A stretch of DNA of 64,000 nt, from NCBI GenBank assembly GCA_945883495.1, contig CAMCXS010000002.1, forward strand, positions 62,001 through 126,000. Reading direction: 5' to 3'. The number at the start of each line of letters is the position of its first letter. Within the stretch, counting starts at the first letter, position 1. Below, in pieces: positions 1-9,093 of the stretch. Made by a program: the position numbers and the translations under genes. The notes below the pieces were generated by a model, which was given only the letters and a program-made list of their open reading frames with translations, searched no databases and was not told the origin of the DNA. Origin of the DNA: Akkermansia muciniphila. Lineage in GTDB: Bacteria; Verrucomicrobiota; Verrucomicrobiia; Verrucomicrobiales; DEV007.

Positions 1-1
1 A

Positions 2-586
2 AGAATCCTGCAGGGTTTGTTCCTCAGCGCGTTTGCCGCCCCGTTTTTGGCAGGCGAAGTCTTCGGCCTCTCTATGCTGTGGATCACTGCTGGTGGGTGG
101 GTGGTCTCGATCTTTGTCATCACCATCGCCTGCCACGCGGCTTTCTATCATCTCCTCAAACGCCCCACCGCCATGGGCCGGCAAACGCTCGATGAGATTG
201 AAGGCTTCCGGGAATACCTCACCGTCGCCGAGGAGGACCGCCTGAATCTCCTCAACCCGCCCGAACAAACACCCCAGCTCTTCGAGCGATTCCTCCCTTA
301 CGCCTTCGCGCTCGACGCGGAACAGCAATGGTCCGAGTCATTCGACGCCGCGCTCACTGCAGCCGCTCGAGTCGAGGGGCGGCCGGGCACGACGTACCGC
401 CCCAACTGGTATACCGCCGGAGTGGGAGCCGGAGCCTTCTCCGCCGCCGCCTTCAGCAATCAGCTCAGCTCCGCCTTCTCCAGCGCCGTTTCCTCCGCCT
501 CCACCGCCCCCGGATCGTCCAGCGGCTCCAGCGGAGGCGGATCATCAGGAGGCGGTGGCGGTGGGGGCGGAGGCGGTGGCTGGTAA
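2..586 (+). CDS. DUF2207-family membrane protein, C-terminal part (5' truncated by window edge)
   Basis: The reading frame is open to the left edge, so only the C-terminal part is present. It begins with a hydrophobic segment, has a second membrane segment (LWITAGGWVVSIFVITIA), then a soluble part containing TPQLFERFLPYAFAL, a Ser-rich stretch and a long glycine tail ending in Trp. This order, and the SGGGSSGGGGGGG...W ending, is characteristic of DUF2207 (YciQ-like) predicted membrane proteins, whose function is not established. The soluble part probably faces the cytoplasm, by analogy with the family. The tail is very Gly-rich and GC-rich. A 22-bp tandem repeat array starts 25 bases after the stop. 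Confidence 0.75.
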   Translation, partial: RILQGLFLSAFAAPFLAGEVFGLSMLWITAGGWVVSIFVITIACHAAFYHLLKRPTAMGRQTLDEIEGFREYLTVAEEDRLNLLNPPEQTPQLFERFLPYAFALDAEQQWSESFDAALTAAARVEGRPGTTYRPNWYTAGVGAGAFSAAAFSNQLSSAFSSAVSSASTAPGSSSGSSGGGSSGGGGGGGGGGGW

Positions 587-611
587 GCACCAGGCATTCG
601 TCCGGAGGTCT

Positions 612-809
612 CCCAGCCTTCGCTCGAACGCTCCCCAGCCTTCGCTCGAACGCTCCCCAGCCTTCGCACGAACGCTCCCCAGCCTTCGCACGAACGCTCC
701 TCAGCCTTCGCGCGAACGCTCTCCAGCCTTCGCGCGAACGCTCCCCGGCCTTCGCACGAACGCTCCCCAGCCTTCGCGCGAACGCTCCCCAGCCTTCGCT
801 CGAACGCTC
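612..809. repeat. Nine tandem copies of a 22-bp repeat with a palindromic core
   Basis: Exactly nine head-to-tail 22-bp units fill most of the 278-bp gap between the DUF2207 gene and the FKBP gene. Each unit contains TTCG-NN-CGAA flanked by AGC and GCT, so each can form a short hairpin. The two central bases vary by copy in the order CT, CT, CA, CA, CG, CG, CA, CG, CT, while the arms are kept. A few other substitutions occur in the flanks (units 5, 6 and 7). Because 22 is not a multiple of 3, the array stays open in several frames and produces long spurious ORFs; no protein is supported. Confidence 0.9.
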
Positions 810-864
810 ATTCGCCACCGAAAACCGTTGCGCCACCTCCGGGCCAAGGCGAAAGCCCGTTGTC

Positions 865-1266
865 ATGTCGAAATCCACCCTCGAAGAAGGCCGCGCATTC
901 CTGGCGGAAAATGCCACCCGAGAAGGCGTTCAAACCACGGCGACTGGCCTGCAATACAAGATCCTCGTCGAAGGCACCGGCAAGAGCCCGAAAGCACGCA
1001 ACAGCGTGGAAGTCCACTACCGGGGCACCAACATCCATGGCGTCGAGTTCGACAGCTCCTACTCCCGCCGCGAAACCGTGGAATTCCCCTTAACCGCCGT
1101 GATCGCCGGTTGGACCGAGGGCGTGCAACTCATGAAGGAAGGCGCCAAATTCCAATTCTTCATCCCGCCGAACCTCGCCTACGGCACCCACGGCGCGCCA
1201 CCAGACATCCTCCCCAACGAAACCCTCATCTTTGAAGTGGAACTCATCAAAGTCTGGGAAGACTAA
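865..1266 (+). CDS. FKBP-type peptidyl-prolyl cis-trans isomerase
   Basis: A 133-residue single-domain FKBP that isomerises Xaa-Pro bonds during protein folding. The family core is clear: VEVHYRGTNIHGVEFDSSY, then PLTAVIAGWTEGVQLMKEG, then FIPPNLAYGTHG and a closing PNETLIFEVELIKV. About 35 residues precede the domain (EEGRAFLAENATREGV...), similar to the short N-terminal segment of Mip/FkpA-type proteins, but without their dimerisation helix or a signal peptide, so a cytoplasmic location is likely. The ATG at 865 was chosen because it starts right before the conserved LEEGRAFLAEN segment; upstream in-frame sequence runs through the 22-bp repeats and is not credible protein. Confidence 0.9.
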   Translation: MSKSTLEEGRAFLAENATREGVQTTATGLQYKILVEGTGKSPKARNSVEVHYRGTNIHGVEFDSSYSRRETVEFPLTAVIAGWTEGVQLMKEGAKFQFFIPPNLAYGTHGAPPDILPNETLIFEVELIKVWED

Positions 1267-1327
1267 TCGCCCTTCCAGTCAACAAGGTTTACGCGGTCAA
1301 TCCGGTCCCTCACTCCCCCGCCCCCCC

Positions 1328-3274
1328 ATGCGGATCGTTGAAAACACGCCGGTCCCGGCCACGTGTGAGGAGCGTTTGTCCGCGTTTTCCTCCCCCTCCC
1401 CTTTGTCCTCGTTCCGGACAGCCCTTCTCCTGATGGGTTGCTCCTTCGCTGCGGCTCTGGCCCAAGAACCCAACCCCGAAGCCGTTGCCCGCGCTGCCGC
1501 AAAAGAGACCTTCGACAAGCAGGTCGTTCCCTTCCTGCAGACCTACTGCGCCGCGTGCCATGACAAAAAGCAGAAGGGCGGCGTCACCTTCATGTATGCC
1601 AAGCGCAGCCCCGGCTCCCCGGCGTTCCGCAGCGTTTGGAAAAGCGCGCTAAGCCAAGTCGAGACGGAGGCCATGCCGCCGGAAGACGAAAAACAACCCA
1701 CTCCCGAAGAACGCAAAATGTTCGAGGATTGGGTGAACGGACTGAAATATCTCAGCCCCAAAGATCCCGGCGCCTTCGTCATCCGCCGCCTCAACAAGAC
1801 CGAATACGGAAACACCCTCCACGATCTCTTTGGCGTCAGCCCTCAGATCGCCAAGGAACTGCCCGACGAAGTCTCTGGCGCAGGTTATCTCAACTCACTC
1901 TCTCCCGTCCTCATGGAGCAATATCTCGGGATCGCCAACGAGGTCCTCGATGAGATCCTCGCTCCCGAAGACCAGCCGCCCACCGAGATCCAAGCGCAAC
2001 TGTTCGGACCAGACAAAAACAACACCCGGCAGATCGCTGAATCCCTGGCCCGCCGCGCCTTCCGTCGCCCTCCGTCCAGCTCTGAAGTCGATGTGCTCCT
2101 CCAGGTGTTCGCCCTCGCCAAAGATCGTGGCCAGACGGAAAGCCAAGCGCTGCGCCTCATGCTCAAGGCGGTCCTCGTTTCCCCGCAGTTCCTCTTCATT
2201 ACCCCAGCGCCACCCACCGGAACCGAGCCGCTCCCAGATATCGTTCCCCTTGACGATCATCAACTTGCCTCTCGCCTCTCCTATTTCCTTTGGGCCACTT
2301 TGCCCGACGCCGAATTATCTGGCCTGGCCGACTCCGGCAAGTTGCGTCAAGCGGACATCCTCCGCGCCCAAGTCCGCCGTATGCTCAAAGACCCTCGTTC
2401 CCGCGCTCTCTTTGATGGCTTTGGCGCGCAATGGCTGGGCCTTGATAAGCTCGCGACCAAGACGTTCGATTCCAAGAAATTCCCGGAAATGACCAAGCCT
2501 TTGCGCAGTGCCATGTATGACGAGGCGCGCCTCTTCTTCGCGGAAGTCATTCGGGAGAATCGCAGCCTCACCGCGTTCATCGATTCCGACTTTTCCTTCC
2601 TCAATGAAACCCTGGCGCCCATTTATGGCCTCCAAGAGACCGTAACCGGCCCCAAGATGCGCAAGGTGACCTTCACCGATCCGAATCGCGGCGGAATTCT
2701 CGCCATGCCTGGCGTCCTCGCCACCACCTCGTTCCCCAATCGCACCAGCCCGGTGAACCGTGGGGTCTGGGTGCTCGAACAAGTTCTTGGCCAACACATT
2801 CCCGCGGCTCCCCCGAATGTCCCTTCCTTGGAAAAGCAAGATAAGAAGAAAGTCGCCGATTTGACGCTGCGCCAACGCACCGAACTCCACCGCACCGATC
2901 CGGTCTGCGCCAATTGTCATAAGATCCTGGATCCCATCGGCTTTGGGCTGGAAAACTTCGATGCCATTGGCCGTTGGCGCGACACCGACGAAACCGGCGG
3001 AAAGATTGATCCCACCGGCGAACTCCCGGGCGACAAACGCTTCACCTCGCCCCAGGAGCTCAAACGCATTATTGCGGGCCGCTCCGAAGATCTTTGCCGC
3101 AATCTTACCGAGAGAATGCTGGCGTATGCGCTTTGCCGCCCGTTGGAAGGCTACGACGAAATCGTGGTCGATCAGCTCACCAAGAAAATCGCGGAAGACA
3201 ATTACCGGATGCAGACATTGATCAGCGCCATCGTCACCAGCTATCCGTTCACCCACCGGCGCACCAAGGAATAA
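1328..3274 (+). CDS. Secreted DUF1592/DUF1588-family protein with cytochrome c-like CXXCH motifs
   Basis: A large secreted protein of the planctomycete-type cytochrome family. In order: a hydrophobic export segment ([15 protein letters not shown]), a cytochrome-like region with CAACH, a DUF1587 region ([18 protein letters not shown]), DUF1595 ([14 protein letters not shown]), DUF1592 ([15 protein letters not shown]), DUF1588 with a second haem motif ([19 protein letters not shown]) and C-terminal DUF1585. The family pairs with DUF1552 proteins in Verrucomicrobia and Planctomycetes; the reaction is unknown, and redox or polysaccharide-linked roles are only proposed. The next gene starts 4 bases after this stop, so the two are probably co-transcribed. 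The start is uncertain: ATG at 1328, a TTG at 1376 or the ATG at 1433 could each give a signal peptide. Confidence 0.88.
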   Translation: MRIVENTPVPATCEERLSAFSSPSPLSSFRTALLLMGCSFAAALAQEPNPEAVARAAAKETFDKQVVPFLQTYCAACHDKKQKGGVTFMYAKRSPGSPAFRSVWKSALSQVETEAMPPEDEKQPTPEERKMFEDWVNGLKYLSPKDPGAFVIRRLNKTEYGNTLHDLFGVSPQIAKELPDEVSGAGYLNSLSPVLMEQYLGIANEVLDEILAPEDQPPTEIQAQLFGPDKNNTRQIAESLARRAFRRPPSSSEVDVLLQVFALAKDRGQTESQALRLMLKAVLVSPQFLFITPAPPTGTEPLPDIVPLDDHQLASRLSYFLWATLPDAELSGLADSGKLRQADILRAQVRRMLKDPRSRALFDGFGAQWLGLDKLATKTFDSKKFPEMTKPLRSAMYDEARLFFAEVIRENRSLTAFIDSDFSFLNETLAPIYGLQETVTGPKMRKVTFTDPNRGGILAMPGVLATTSFPNRTSPVNRGVWVLEQVLGQHIPAAPPNVPSLEKQDKKKVADLTLRQRTELHRTDPVCANCHKILDPIGFGLENFDAIGRWRDTDETGGKIDPTGELPGDKRFTSPQELKRIIAGRSEDLCRNLTERMLAYALCRPLEGYDEIVVDQLTKKIAEDNYRMQTLISAIVTSYPFTHRRTKE

Positions 3275-3278
3275 AGCA

Positions 3279-4664
3279 ATGATCATTCGCAAAAACTGGC
3301 TCATGGATCGCCGCGCTTGTTTTCGGGGACTTGGCGCATCCCTGGCGCTCCCGTTGTTTGATGTGATGGCCACGGAGAAAGCCGCCAAACCTCCCGTGCG
3401 CCTCGGCTTTATGTACATGCCGCACGGGGTGATCATGGACCATTTCTGGCCTATCAGCCCGGAGACCTATCACACGGCTCCGCCGCGGAATCTGGAATCG
3501 CTCAAGGGCGTGCTCGATCAATGCCTGCTCATGAAGGGCATCTCCGGCGTCAACCCCGCTCCTTTCACGGGCGCCCCACATGCCCTGGAGCTTTCCACGT
3601 GGTTGACGGCCTGTCTCCCCAACGCGGACCGCCGGAATAGAGTCGATATCGCCATCTCCGCGGATCAGATCGCCGCGAACTATATTGGAGCCTTCACCGC
3701 GTTGCCCTCCTTGGAGTTGGCCACCATGCCGCAAACGCATAAAGAAAACCAAGAGGGCCTGCACGAGGCCTACTACTCTCACTGTAGCTTCAGTTCCCCC
3801 ACCCAGGCACTCCCCGCGGAAATCAACCCGCGCACCGTGCTCAAGCGCATTTTCCAAAGCCAGGATCAAGGCGCCCAATCGGGACTTCGGCGCACCAGCG
3901 ATCCCCTGGAGCGCAGCATGCTCGACTTGGTCCTCGGTGGAGCCAAGGATCTCCGCGGAAAACTTGGCGAGGCGGACCGCCTCAAGCTCGACGAATATCT
4001 CGACAGCGTCCGCTCCCTGGAACGCCGCATCGCCGCCATTGAATCGCGCCAAGCCGAGGCCGCCAAAGCCACCGCGGGCGTCACTTCCAAAAAGCGCAGC
4101 GGCAGCGATTCCGTCCCCATCCAAGTGGTGATTCCCGAAGGCGATCTCCGCAGCGATTATATGCGAGTCATGTGCGATCTCATGGTCCTCGCGTTCCAGA
4201 CCGACACCACCCGGGTCAGCACCTACATCGGTTCAACGCCCAACGGCGTCTCTTATCCCGAACTCGGTTTCTCCGACCAGCACCACTCCCAAACCCATCA
4301 CAACAACGAGGAGGAGAAGGTGGAAAAGGTCTCCAAGATCACCGCGTTCAACATCTCCCAGTTCGCCTATATGATTAAGAAGATGCATAGTCTGCGCGAA
4401 GGCGAGGGCACCCTGCTGGATAACTGCATCATGATGTGGGGTTCAGGCCTGGAAGATGGAAACCGGCACACCCGCGCCAATCTTCCCTTCATCATCGCCG
4501 GACGTGGCGGCGGCTCCATCCGCACCGGCCGATTCATCGACAAGACCAGCGGCAATCAAGGCGATCTACTCGGCACTCTCCTCACCTGCGCCGGCATTCC
4601 CCTGGACCGGCCAATCGGCATTGCGACCAAGCAACTGCCGGAGATTATGCAAGCCGCCAGTTAA
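3279..4664 (+). CDS. DUF1552-family protein with Tat-like signal
   Basis: A 461-residue DUF1552 protein. The N-terminus ([20 protein letters not shown]) has a twin-arginine-like signal, suggesting folded export to the periplasm. Family landmarks are the early [11 protein letters not shown], the central coiled segment around [18 protein letters not shown] and the late [20 protein letters not shown] followed by IIAGRGGG. These proteins resemble a remote branch of the sulfatase/alkaline phosphatase-like (DUF1501) group, but no activity has been established that I know of. It sits 4 bases downstream of the DUF1592 gene, its standard genomic partner, and the pair probably acts together in the periplasm. 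A second possible start lies at the internal ATG encoding MDRRACF (3303), which would place the twin arginines near the N-terminus. Confidence 0.88.
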   Translation: MIIRKNWLMDRRACFRGLGASLALPLFDVMATEKAAKPPVRLGFMYMPHGVIMDHFWPISPETYHTAPPRNLESLKGVLDQCLLMKGISGVNPAPFTGAPHALELSTWLTACLPNADRRNRVDIAISADQIAANYIGAFTALPSLELATMPQTHKENQEGLHEAYYSHCSFSSPTQALPAEINPRTVLKRIFQSQDQGAQSGLRRTSDPLERSMLDLVLGGAKDLRGKLGEADRLKLDEYLDSVRSLERRIAAIESRQAEAAKATAGVTSKKRSGSDSVPIQVVIPEGDLRSDYMRVMCDLMVLAFQTDTTRVSTYIGSTPNGVSYPELGFSDQHHSQTHHNNEEEKVEKVSKITAFNISQFAYMIKKMHSLREGEGTLLDNCIMMWGSGLEDGNRHTRANLPFIIAGRGGGSIRTGRFIDKTSGNQGDLLGTLLTCAGIPLDRPIGIATKQLPEIMQAAS

Positions 4665-4729
4665 GGGCAGACGCGACTCGATCTTCACCATCGTAGCGGA
4701 TTCACCGTTGCGATCCGACTTGGGTTTGC

Positions 4730-5515
4730 CTAAAAGCGAGCCGGGGCGTGTCTCGGATAACGGGCGACACTACGGCTCGGCCCCCGGTCGGCGGATGGGC
4801 TTCTCAGCGCTGACCAGGCCTGCCAGATCAGCAGCGGCACCATCAGTTTCAGCGCAAATCCGCTCATCGCGAACAGGGAACGCCATCCACCATTGGCCTC
4901 GCGCAGGATCGAAACGGAATCGACGCAAATCGTTTCACAGGCGCCATTTCCGGTGTCGCTTCGTGTCAGACTGCTCGATCGCGTCCCGCCGGGGTGCGAA
5001 TACTCGCAGAGGACACCCCGAATCAGAATTTGATCGCCTTTGCCCACTCGTCTCAGGCTAGCCTCAACGTCCGGGCGCGCCGCCAAGATGTGATTGTTGG
5101 CAACCTGGTCGAGACGGAAGCTGCTCCAAACTGTGTTGTCTGAGGTCCGGAAATTGAGGGTGAAATCCCCACTGGAAAACTCGACGTCACGATACACTCC
5201 GCCGAGTGCATTGAACCCCCAAACCACGCCGAGATCCCGGAAGTTGAGCCGGTCATTCCAGAGCCCGTGATAGATATCGAGCCAGCTCTCGCTATCATGA
5301 TAAGAGACGACCAGTCCGCGCAATTCATAATCCGCCAACGGCCGGACATGATACGTCACCCCATCCCGCTGGATAGCAAACGGCGCGCGCTTCGTCTCGG
5401 TCTGAATCGGGTCCACCGCCAGCCGCCGGTCAATTTCCGCCACTGGCGGCAGCGCATCTTTCCGCGACCAAGCGATTAGATACACCAGCAGTAGGAATCC
5501 AAAGATGCGGAGCAT
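4730..5515 (-). CDS. Uncharacterised membrane-anchored protein
   Basis: A 261-residue protein I do not recognise. It starts with a membrane segment (MLRIFGFLLLVYLIAW), then a soluble region of about 190 residues rich in beta-type sequence and short aromatic motifs (YELRGLVVSYHDSESWLDIY, WNDRLNFRDLGVVWG), then a second membrane segment (FALKLMVPLLIWQAW) and a basic tail. The central part, with GDQILIRGVLCEY, could form a small beta-barrel, but that is a guess. The layout suggests a periplasmic domain held between two membrane helices. The ATG at 5515 is preferred to the TTG nine bases upstream. It runs convergent to the DUF1552 gene; the 65 bases between them show no clear terminator. Confidence 0.65.
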   Translation of the reverse strand: MLRIFGFLLLVYLIAWSRKDALPPVAEIDRRLAVDPIQTETKRAPFAIQRDGVTYHVRPLADYELRGLVVSYHDSESWLDIYHGLWNDRLNFRDLGVVWGFNALGGVYRDVEFSSGDFTLNFRTSDNTVWSSFRLDQVANNHILAARPDVEASLRRVGKGDQILIRGVLCEYSHPGGTRSSSLTRSDTGNGACETICVDSVSILREANGGWRSLFAMSGFALKLMVPLLIWQAWSALRSPSADRGPSRSVARYPRHAPARF

Positions 5516-5597
5516 GTGAAGCAAAAATCCGCGGATATTTAACCCATACTAAATGTAAGCGCAATACAAACCTGGATTGCTCCAGCTATGACAAGCA

Positions 5598-6605
5598 CTA
5601 CGATTGAAAGCCCCCGGCCTTAAGCCGAGGACGAGATTGGGCCCGGCTCAATTCCTCGTTCCATCCCTCCACGTCGCCGTGGAAGAAATACGGAACCTCG
5701 AGCACCTCCGCCACACGTTGCAAGAGTCGCGCAGCTCCGCGGAAATCGCCGGTAAGCATCAGCGGAAGCCGCTCAAATCCCGCAGAGCCTCGCACCACAA
5801 GGACTCCCTGCAACGCCATGACGGTCAATTGATCACGTTGATCCCCAATCACCAGCTTCCACGGACAGGCTTGGATCGCCGCGATGGAAACACGGGGAAT
5901 CGTTCGGATCTCACGCTTGGCATTCCCGCCAAACAGAACTTGTAGCGCTTCTCCGGGATTGGGATTCTCCGAGAGCTCGAACTTCACCAAGTCGATCTCG
6001 ACATCACCGCCGTCCCTCGGAACGACGCAACGGGACAGCGCTGAGTATCCGGATCGTAGCGCAAGAGCGATTATGAAAACAAAACCCAGGCCTGCCGTCA
6101 TCGGCAGCAGCGCCGCGATACCCCAAGCCACTCCCATAGCGGAGCCCAACGGCCAAATCATCGCCAAAAGAAACAGAACCCCGAAGCCGATGAAGTAGAA
6201 TACATCCTGTTGAGCGAGCTGCCCGGATCCTCGAAATTCCCATCCATGATGCGTTTCGACGAGCTCATGGCTGAGTCGTCCGATCACCGTGGGATGGACG
6301 GTCACCACAGGCTCATCGGAGATTCCCGGAAACGCTTCCGGACGGGCATGCCGGATGCGATCGGGACGACTCCTGTTATGCAGCCAGGAAGCAAAGCACA
6401 GGAGTCCTAATGCCACCAAAGCGCCGCTGATCGGCAACCCATATCCCACGTTCGCGGGCCAAGATGCCGGACCGGTCCACGGATAGTAGATGACCGTCCC
6501 GATCGCCCCAAAAATCGTGAGGAGCACGCCACCCAAGAGAGGCAGAGGCATGCCCGGCACATGAATCTCGGATTCCATCTCCAGCCAAGGCGTGCGGGGC
6601 AACAT
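5598..6605 (-). CDS. Uncharacterised multi-pass membrane protein
   Basis: A 335-residue protein without a family I can name. Two membrane segments sit near the N-terminus (PLPLLGGVLLTIFGAIGTVI and GLPISGALVALGLLCFASWL), followed by a basic loop, a beta-rich stretch, then two more membrane segments (FYFIGFGVLFLLAMIWPL and AWGIAALLPMTAGLGFVFII). The last 140 residues are soluble and contain short hydrophobic beta strands (LTVMALQGVLVVRG). The topology resembles small membrane proteins with a DUF3592-like or PH-like cytoplasmic tail, but no signature supports this. It is divergent from the coiled-coil protein at 6695, and the two may share the 89-base promoter region. Confidence 0.6.
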   Translation of the reverse strand: MLPRTPWLEMESEIHVPGMPLPLLGGVLLTIFGAIGTVIYYPWTGPASWPANVGYGLPISGALVALGLLCFASWLHNRSRPDRIRHARPEAFPGISDEPVVTVHPTVIGRLSHELVETHHGWEFRGSGQLAQQDVFYFIGFGVLFLLAMIWPLGSAMGVAWGIAALLPMTAGLGFVFIIALALRSGYSALSRCVVPRDGGDVEIDLVKFELSENPNPGEALQVLFGGNAKREIRTIPRVSIAAIQACPWKLVIGDQRDQLTVMALQGVLVVRGSAGFERLPLMLTGDFRGAARLLQRVAEVLEVPYFFHGDVEGWNEELSRAQSRPRLKAGGFQS

Positions 6606-6694
6606 CGGAGAAACCTCAACACCAAGCGGCCACCCGAGTCAAGCATCAGCGGGAATTCACTTGTCAGGACCTACGCGGGGCCCTATCACAAGTC

Positions 6695-7084
6695 ATGGCT
6701 CCGCTTTGGAAGCTCCTCATGGTGTTGTTGTCCCTCAATCTGGCTATCGGCGCTATCGACTTGATTGAAGAGACTCTCGACCGTTCCGAACGCAATCGCC
6801 AGATTGAAGCGCTGCGGAAGATCGGTAGCGACGTGAAAGCTCTTGATGAGAAGCTGGCCGCACTGGAGAAGCGTAATGGACGGCAATTGGAAGATCATCG
6901 ACTTGAGTTAGGAAGATTTCAGGACGAAGCGCAACGGCTTGTCGAAAGGCTCCAGGACGCAAAGCTCCAGTGGAGAAAGAAGACGATCATGGCGTTCCTA
7001 GTTTCGCTGGCGCTCCTGTTCTTGCTCCACAACAAGCAGCTGTTCACCGAACGGCCCCCGGGGCTTTCCCAAGCCGCCACCTGA
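6695..7084 (+). CDS. Small membrane protein with central coiled coil
   Basis: A 129-residue protein with a membrane segment at each end (LWKLLMVLLSLNLAIGAIDL near the N-terminus, IMAFLVSLALLFLLH near residue 103) and about 70 residues of charged heptad-like helix between them (ALDEKLAALEKRNGR and neighbouring residues). The arrangement suggests a helical domain between two membrane anchors. I do not recognise a family. It precedes the Hsp70 gene by 162 bases, which is too far to assume an operon. Confidence 0.55.
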   Translation: MAPLWKLLMVLLSLNLAIGAIDLIEETLDRSERNRQIEALRKIGSDVKALDEKLAALEKRNGRQLEDHRLELGRFQDEAQRLVERLQDAKLQWRKKTIMAFLVSLALLFLLHNKQLFTERPPGLSQAAT

Positions 7085-7246
7085 GCTGGCGAGCCTGCCG
7101 CCTCGATCGACCGCCTTCGTTACGTTCGGGAACCGCTCATTTTCAGACACTGCAGACGTCCATTGTGCGATGACAACTAGGCTGGAATAGGCGGCTGCGA
7201 TTGCAATTGTTGAAAGCCTCGCCATCCGCCGCCAAGTTCACTTCAG

Positions 7247-9055
7247 ATGATCGTTGGTATCGACTTAGGCACGACAAATTCTCTCGTGGGCGTGGTGGAC
7301 TCGGGCTTCCCGATTCTTCTAGCGGACGCGGACGGGAGACGAATCTTGCCATCCGTCGTGCATTTGCCTTCCCCGGGACAGGGCGACGTACTCACCGGCC
7401 ATCCCGCGAGGCGCATGTTGGCGGTCGATCCCGCTCGCACCATCGCCTCCGTGAAACGGTTTATGGGCCGCCGCTTGGCCGAAGTCGATGCCGCCACTCG
7501 GGGCGATCATCCGCTCGCGGCCGGTCCGGATGGATTTGTCCGCATTGGCTTGGGCGACGAGTATCTCCCTCCGGAAGCAATCTCCGCGGAAATCCTCAAC
7601 CAACTGAAGCGGACTGCCGAAGCCGCGCTCGAAACCACGGTCGACCGCGCCGTAATCACCGTACCGGCCTACTTTAACGACGCCCAACGCCAAGCCACCA
7701 AGCGCGCCGGAGAATTGGCCGGCTTCACCGTGGAACGAATCCTCGCCGAACCGACTGCCGCCGCGCTGGCGTACGGTTTGGACAAGCTCGCGGAATCTTC
7801 CAAAGTCGCCGTTTACGACCTCGGCGGCGGAACCTTTGACATCTCAATTCTCGAACTCAACAAAGGCGTCTTTCAAGTCATCGCGACGTCAGGGGATACA
7901 AGGCTGGGCGGCGACGACCTCGATCGCGCCATCGTCGATTGGATGGAAGCCCGGCTCGCGTTGCCTGATCCGGGATCGGTCCGCCCTCGCCTCCTCGAAG
8001 CAGCACGCGAAGCCAAGGAAGCACTCAGCGGCAAGGAAGAGGTCGAGATCCTTCTCCCCTTCCTACAAGCGGGCACCAGCCATCAGCTGACGTTGAGCCG
8101 GGCGGAGTTCGAAACCCTAGCCTCGCCACTCGTGCGCCGCACTCGCGCCCACTGCCTCCGCGCTCTCGCCGACGCCGGGATCGCCGATCCCACATCGGAA
8201 CTCAACGCCGTCGTCCTCGTGGGTGGCAGCACGCGCATCCCGATGGTCCGCCGCTTTGTAGCGGAGCTGTTCGGAAAGGAGCCGGACATCAGCCAACACC
8301 CGGACGAGGCGGTGGCTTTGGGCGCCACGATCCAAGCCGGGATGCTCTCCGGCGCGCTTCGTGACCTCGTGCTCCTCGACGTCACGCCCTTGTCACTCGG
8401 CATCGAGACGTTCGGCGGACTGATGAATGTCATCATTCCTCGAAACACCACGATCCCCGCCAAAGCCGGCGAACTCTTCACCAACGCCGTGGCCAATCAG
8501 CCGTCGATGCTCATCCGCGTCCTCCAAGGCGAGCGCGAACTGGCCAAGGACAACTGGGATCTCGGCCAATTCACCATTGACTTCGAACCCGGCTCCAAAG
8601 GCAGCGCTCGCGTCGGCGTGCAATTTGAGATCGATGCCAACGGCATCCTCCGCATCCTCGCCCGGGATACCCAAGCCAACACCGACCGCATCCTGGAAAT
8701 CGCCAGCGCGGCGGTCAACGTGGACGACGAAGCCGTGGAACGCATGATCTCGGAATCCGTCGATCACGCATTCGCGGACATGAACGAGCGAATCTGGACG
8801 GAAGCAAAGCTCAAGAGCGACGAGCTGCTACCCGCCATCGATGCTGCCTTCGCAATCCTCGGACACGAAGTCGATCCTCAGGAAAAAGCCGCCATCCTCA
8901 TCGCCGCCACCGAAGTCCGCGCCGCACTCGCCGCCGAACCGCACGATGCTTTCCGTTTGAAACGGGCCAATCAAGCTCTCGATGAAGCCACGGAAACCTT
9001 GGCCGCCATGCTTGTTGAACGGGCCTACGCTCAAGCCTTAGCGAAAAGCTCGTAA
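7247..9055 (+). CDS. Hsp70-family chaperone (DnaK/HscA-like)
   Basis: A 602-residue Hsp70. The ATPase domain (about 1-370) has all hallmarks: [50 protein letters not shown] and [14 protein letters not shown]. The substrate-binding beta domain follows the linker [19 protein letters not shown]. The helical lid is shorter than in DnaK, and the end (YAQALAKSS) lacks the acidic EEVD-like or poly-Asp tail of canonical DnaK. Length and short lid fit HscA-like or accessory Hsp70s. No J-protein, GrpE or Fe-S assembly gene lies nearby, so its client and partners cannot be read from context. It is likely cytoplasmic. Confidence 0.93.
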   Translation: MIVGIDLGTTNSLVGVVDSGFPILLADADGRRILPSVVHLPSPGQGDVLTGHPARRMLAVDPARTIASVKRFMGRRLAEVDAATRGDHPLAAGPDGFVRIGLGDEYLPPEAISAEILNQLKRTAEAALETTVDRAVITVPAYFNDAQRQATKRAGELAGFTVERILAEPTAAALAYGLDKLAESSKVAVYDLGGGTFDISILELNKGVFQVIATSGDTRLGGDDLDRAIVDWMEARLALPDPGSVRPRLLEAAREAKEALSGKEEVEILLPFLQAGTSHQLTLSRAEFETLASPLVRRTRAHCLRALADAGIADPTSELNAVVLVGGSTRIPMVRRFVAELFGKEPDISQHPDEAVALGATIQAGMLSGALRDLVLLDVTPLSLGIETFGGLMNVIIPRNTTIPAKAGELFTNAVANQPSMLIRVLQGERELAKDNWDLGQFTIDFEPGSKGSARVGVQFEIDANGILRILARDTQANTDRILEIASAAVNVDDEAVERMISESVDHAFADMNERIWTEAKLKSDELLPAIDAAFAILGHEVDPQEKAAILIAATEVRAALAAEPHDAFRLKRANQALDEATETLAAMLVERAYAQALAKSS

Positions 9056-9068
9056 TCGAGCCAAACCG

Positions 9069-9087
9069 CCCCCCCCCCAAAAAAAAA
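9069..9087. repeat. Homopolymer pair: ten C followed by nine A
   Basis: A run of ten cytosines (9069-9078) is directly followed by nine adenines (9079-9087) in the 38-base gap between the convergent Hsp70 and TolC-like genes. The tract is outside both coding regions, 6 bases from the TolC-like stop codon. Read on the minus strand it is nine T then ten G after that gene's stop codon, a weak U-rich feature without a preceding hairpin. Confidence 0.95.
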
Positions 9088-9093
9088 CCTTAG

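Noticed and set aside
612-809. CRISPR array
   Set aside because: Repeats are 22 bp, directly adjacent, without spacers, and no cas gene is present.
328-917. Long ORFs on both strands across the 22-bp repeats, including an N-terminal extension of the FKBP gene
   Set aside because: The array is open in several frames because of its repeated, stop-poor sequence. The translated repeats are Ser/Ala/Arg/Pro strings of low complexity with no family match, and the FKBP fold starts after them.
2315-3436. 373-residue minus-strand ORF opposite the DUF1592 gene
   Set aside because: The plus strand carries a clear DUF1592 protein in the same stretch; the minus frame is a GC-driven shadow without recognisable motifs.
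3249-4124. 291-residue minus-strand ORF opposite the DUF1552 gene
   Set aside because: Shadow of a well-supported DUF1552 frame.
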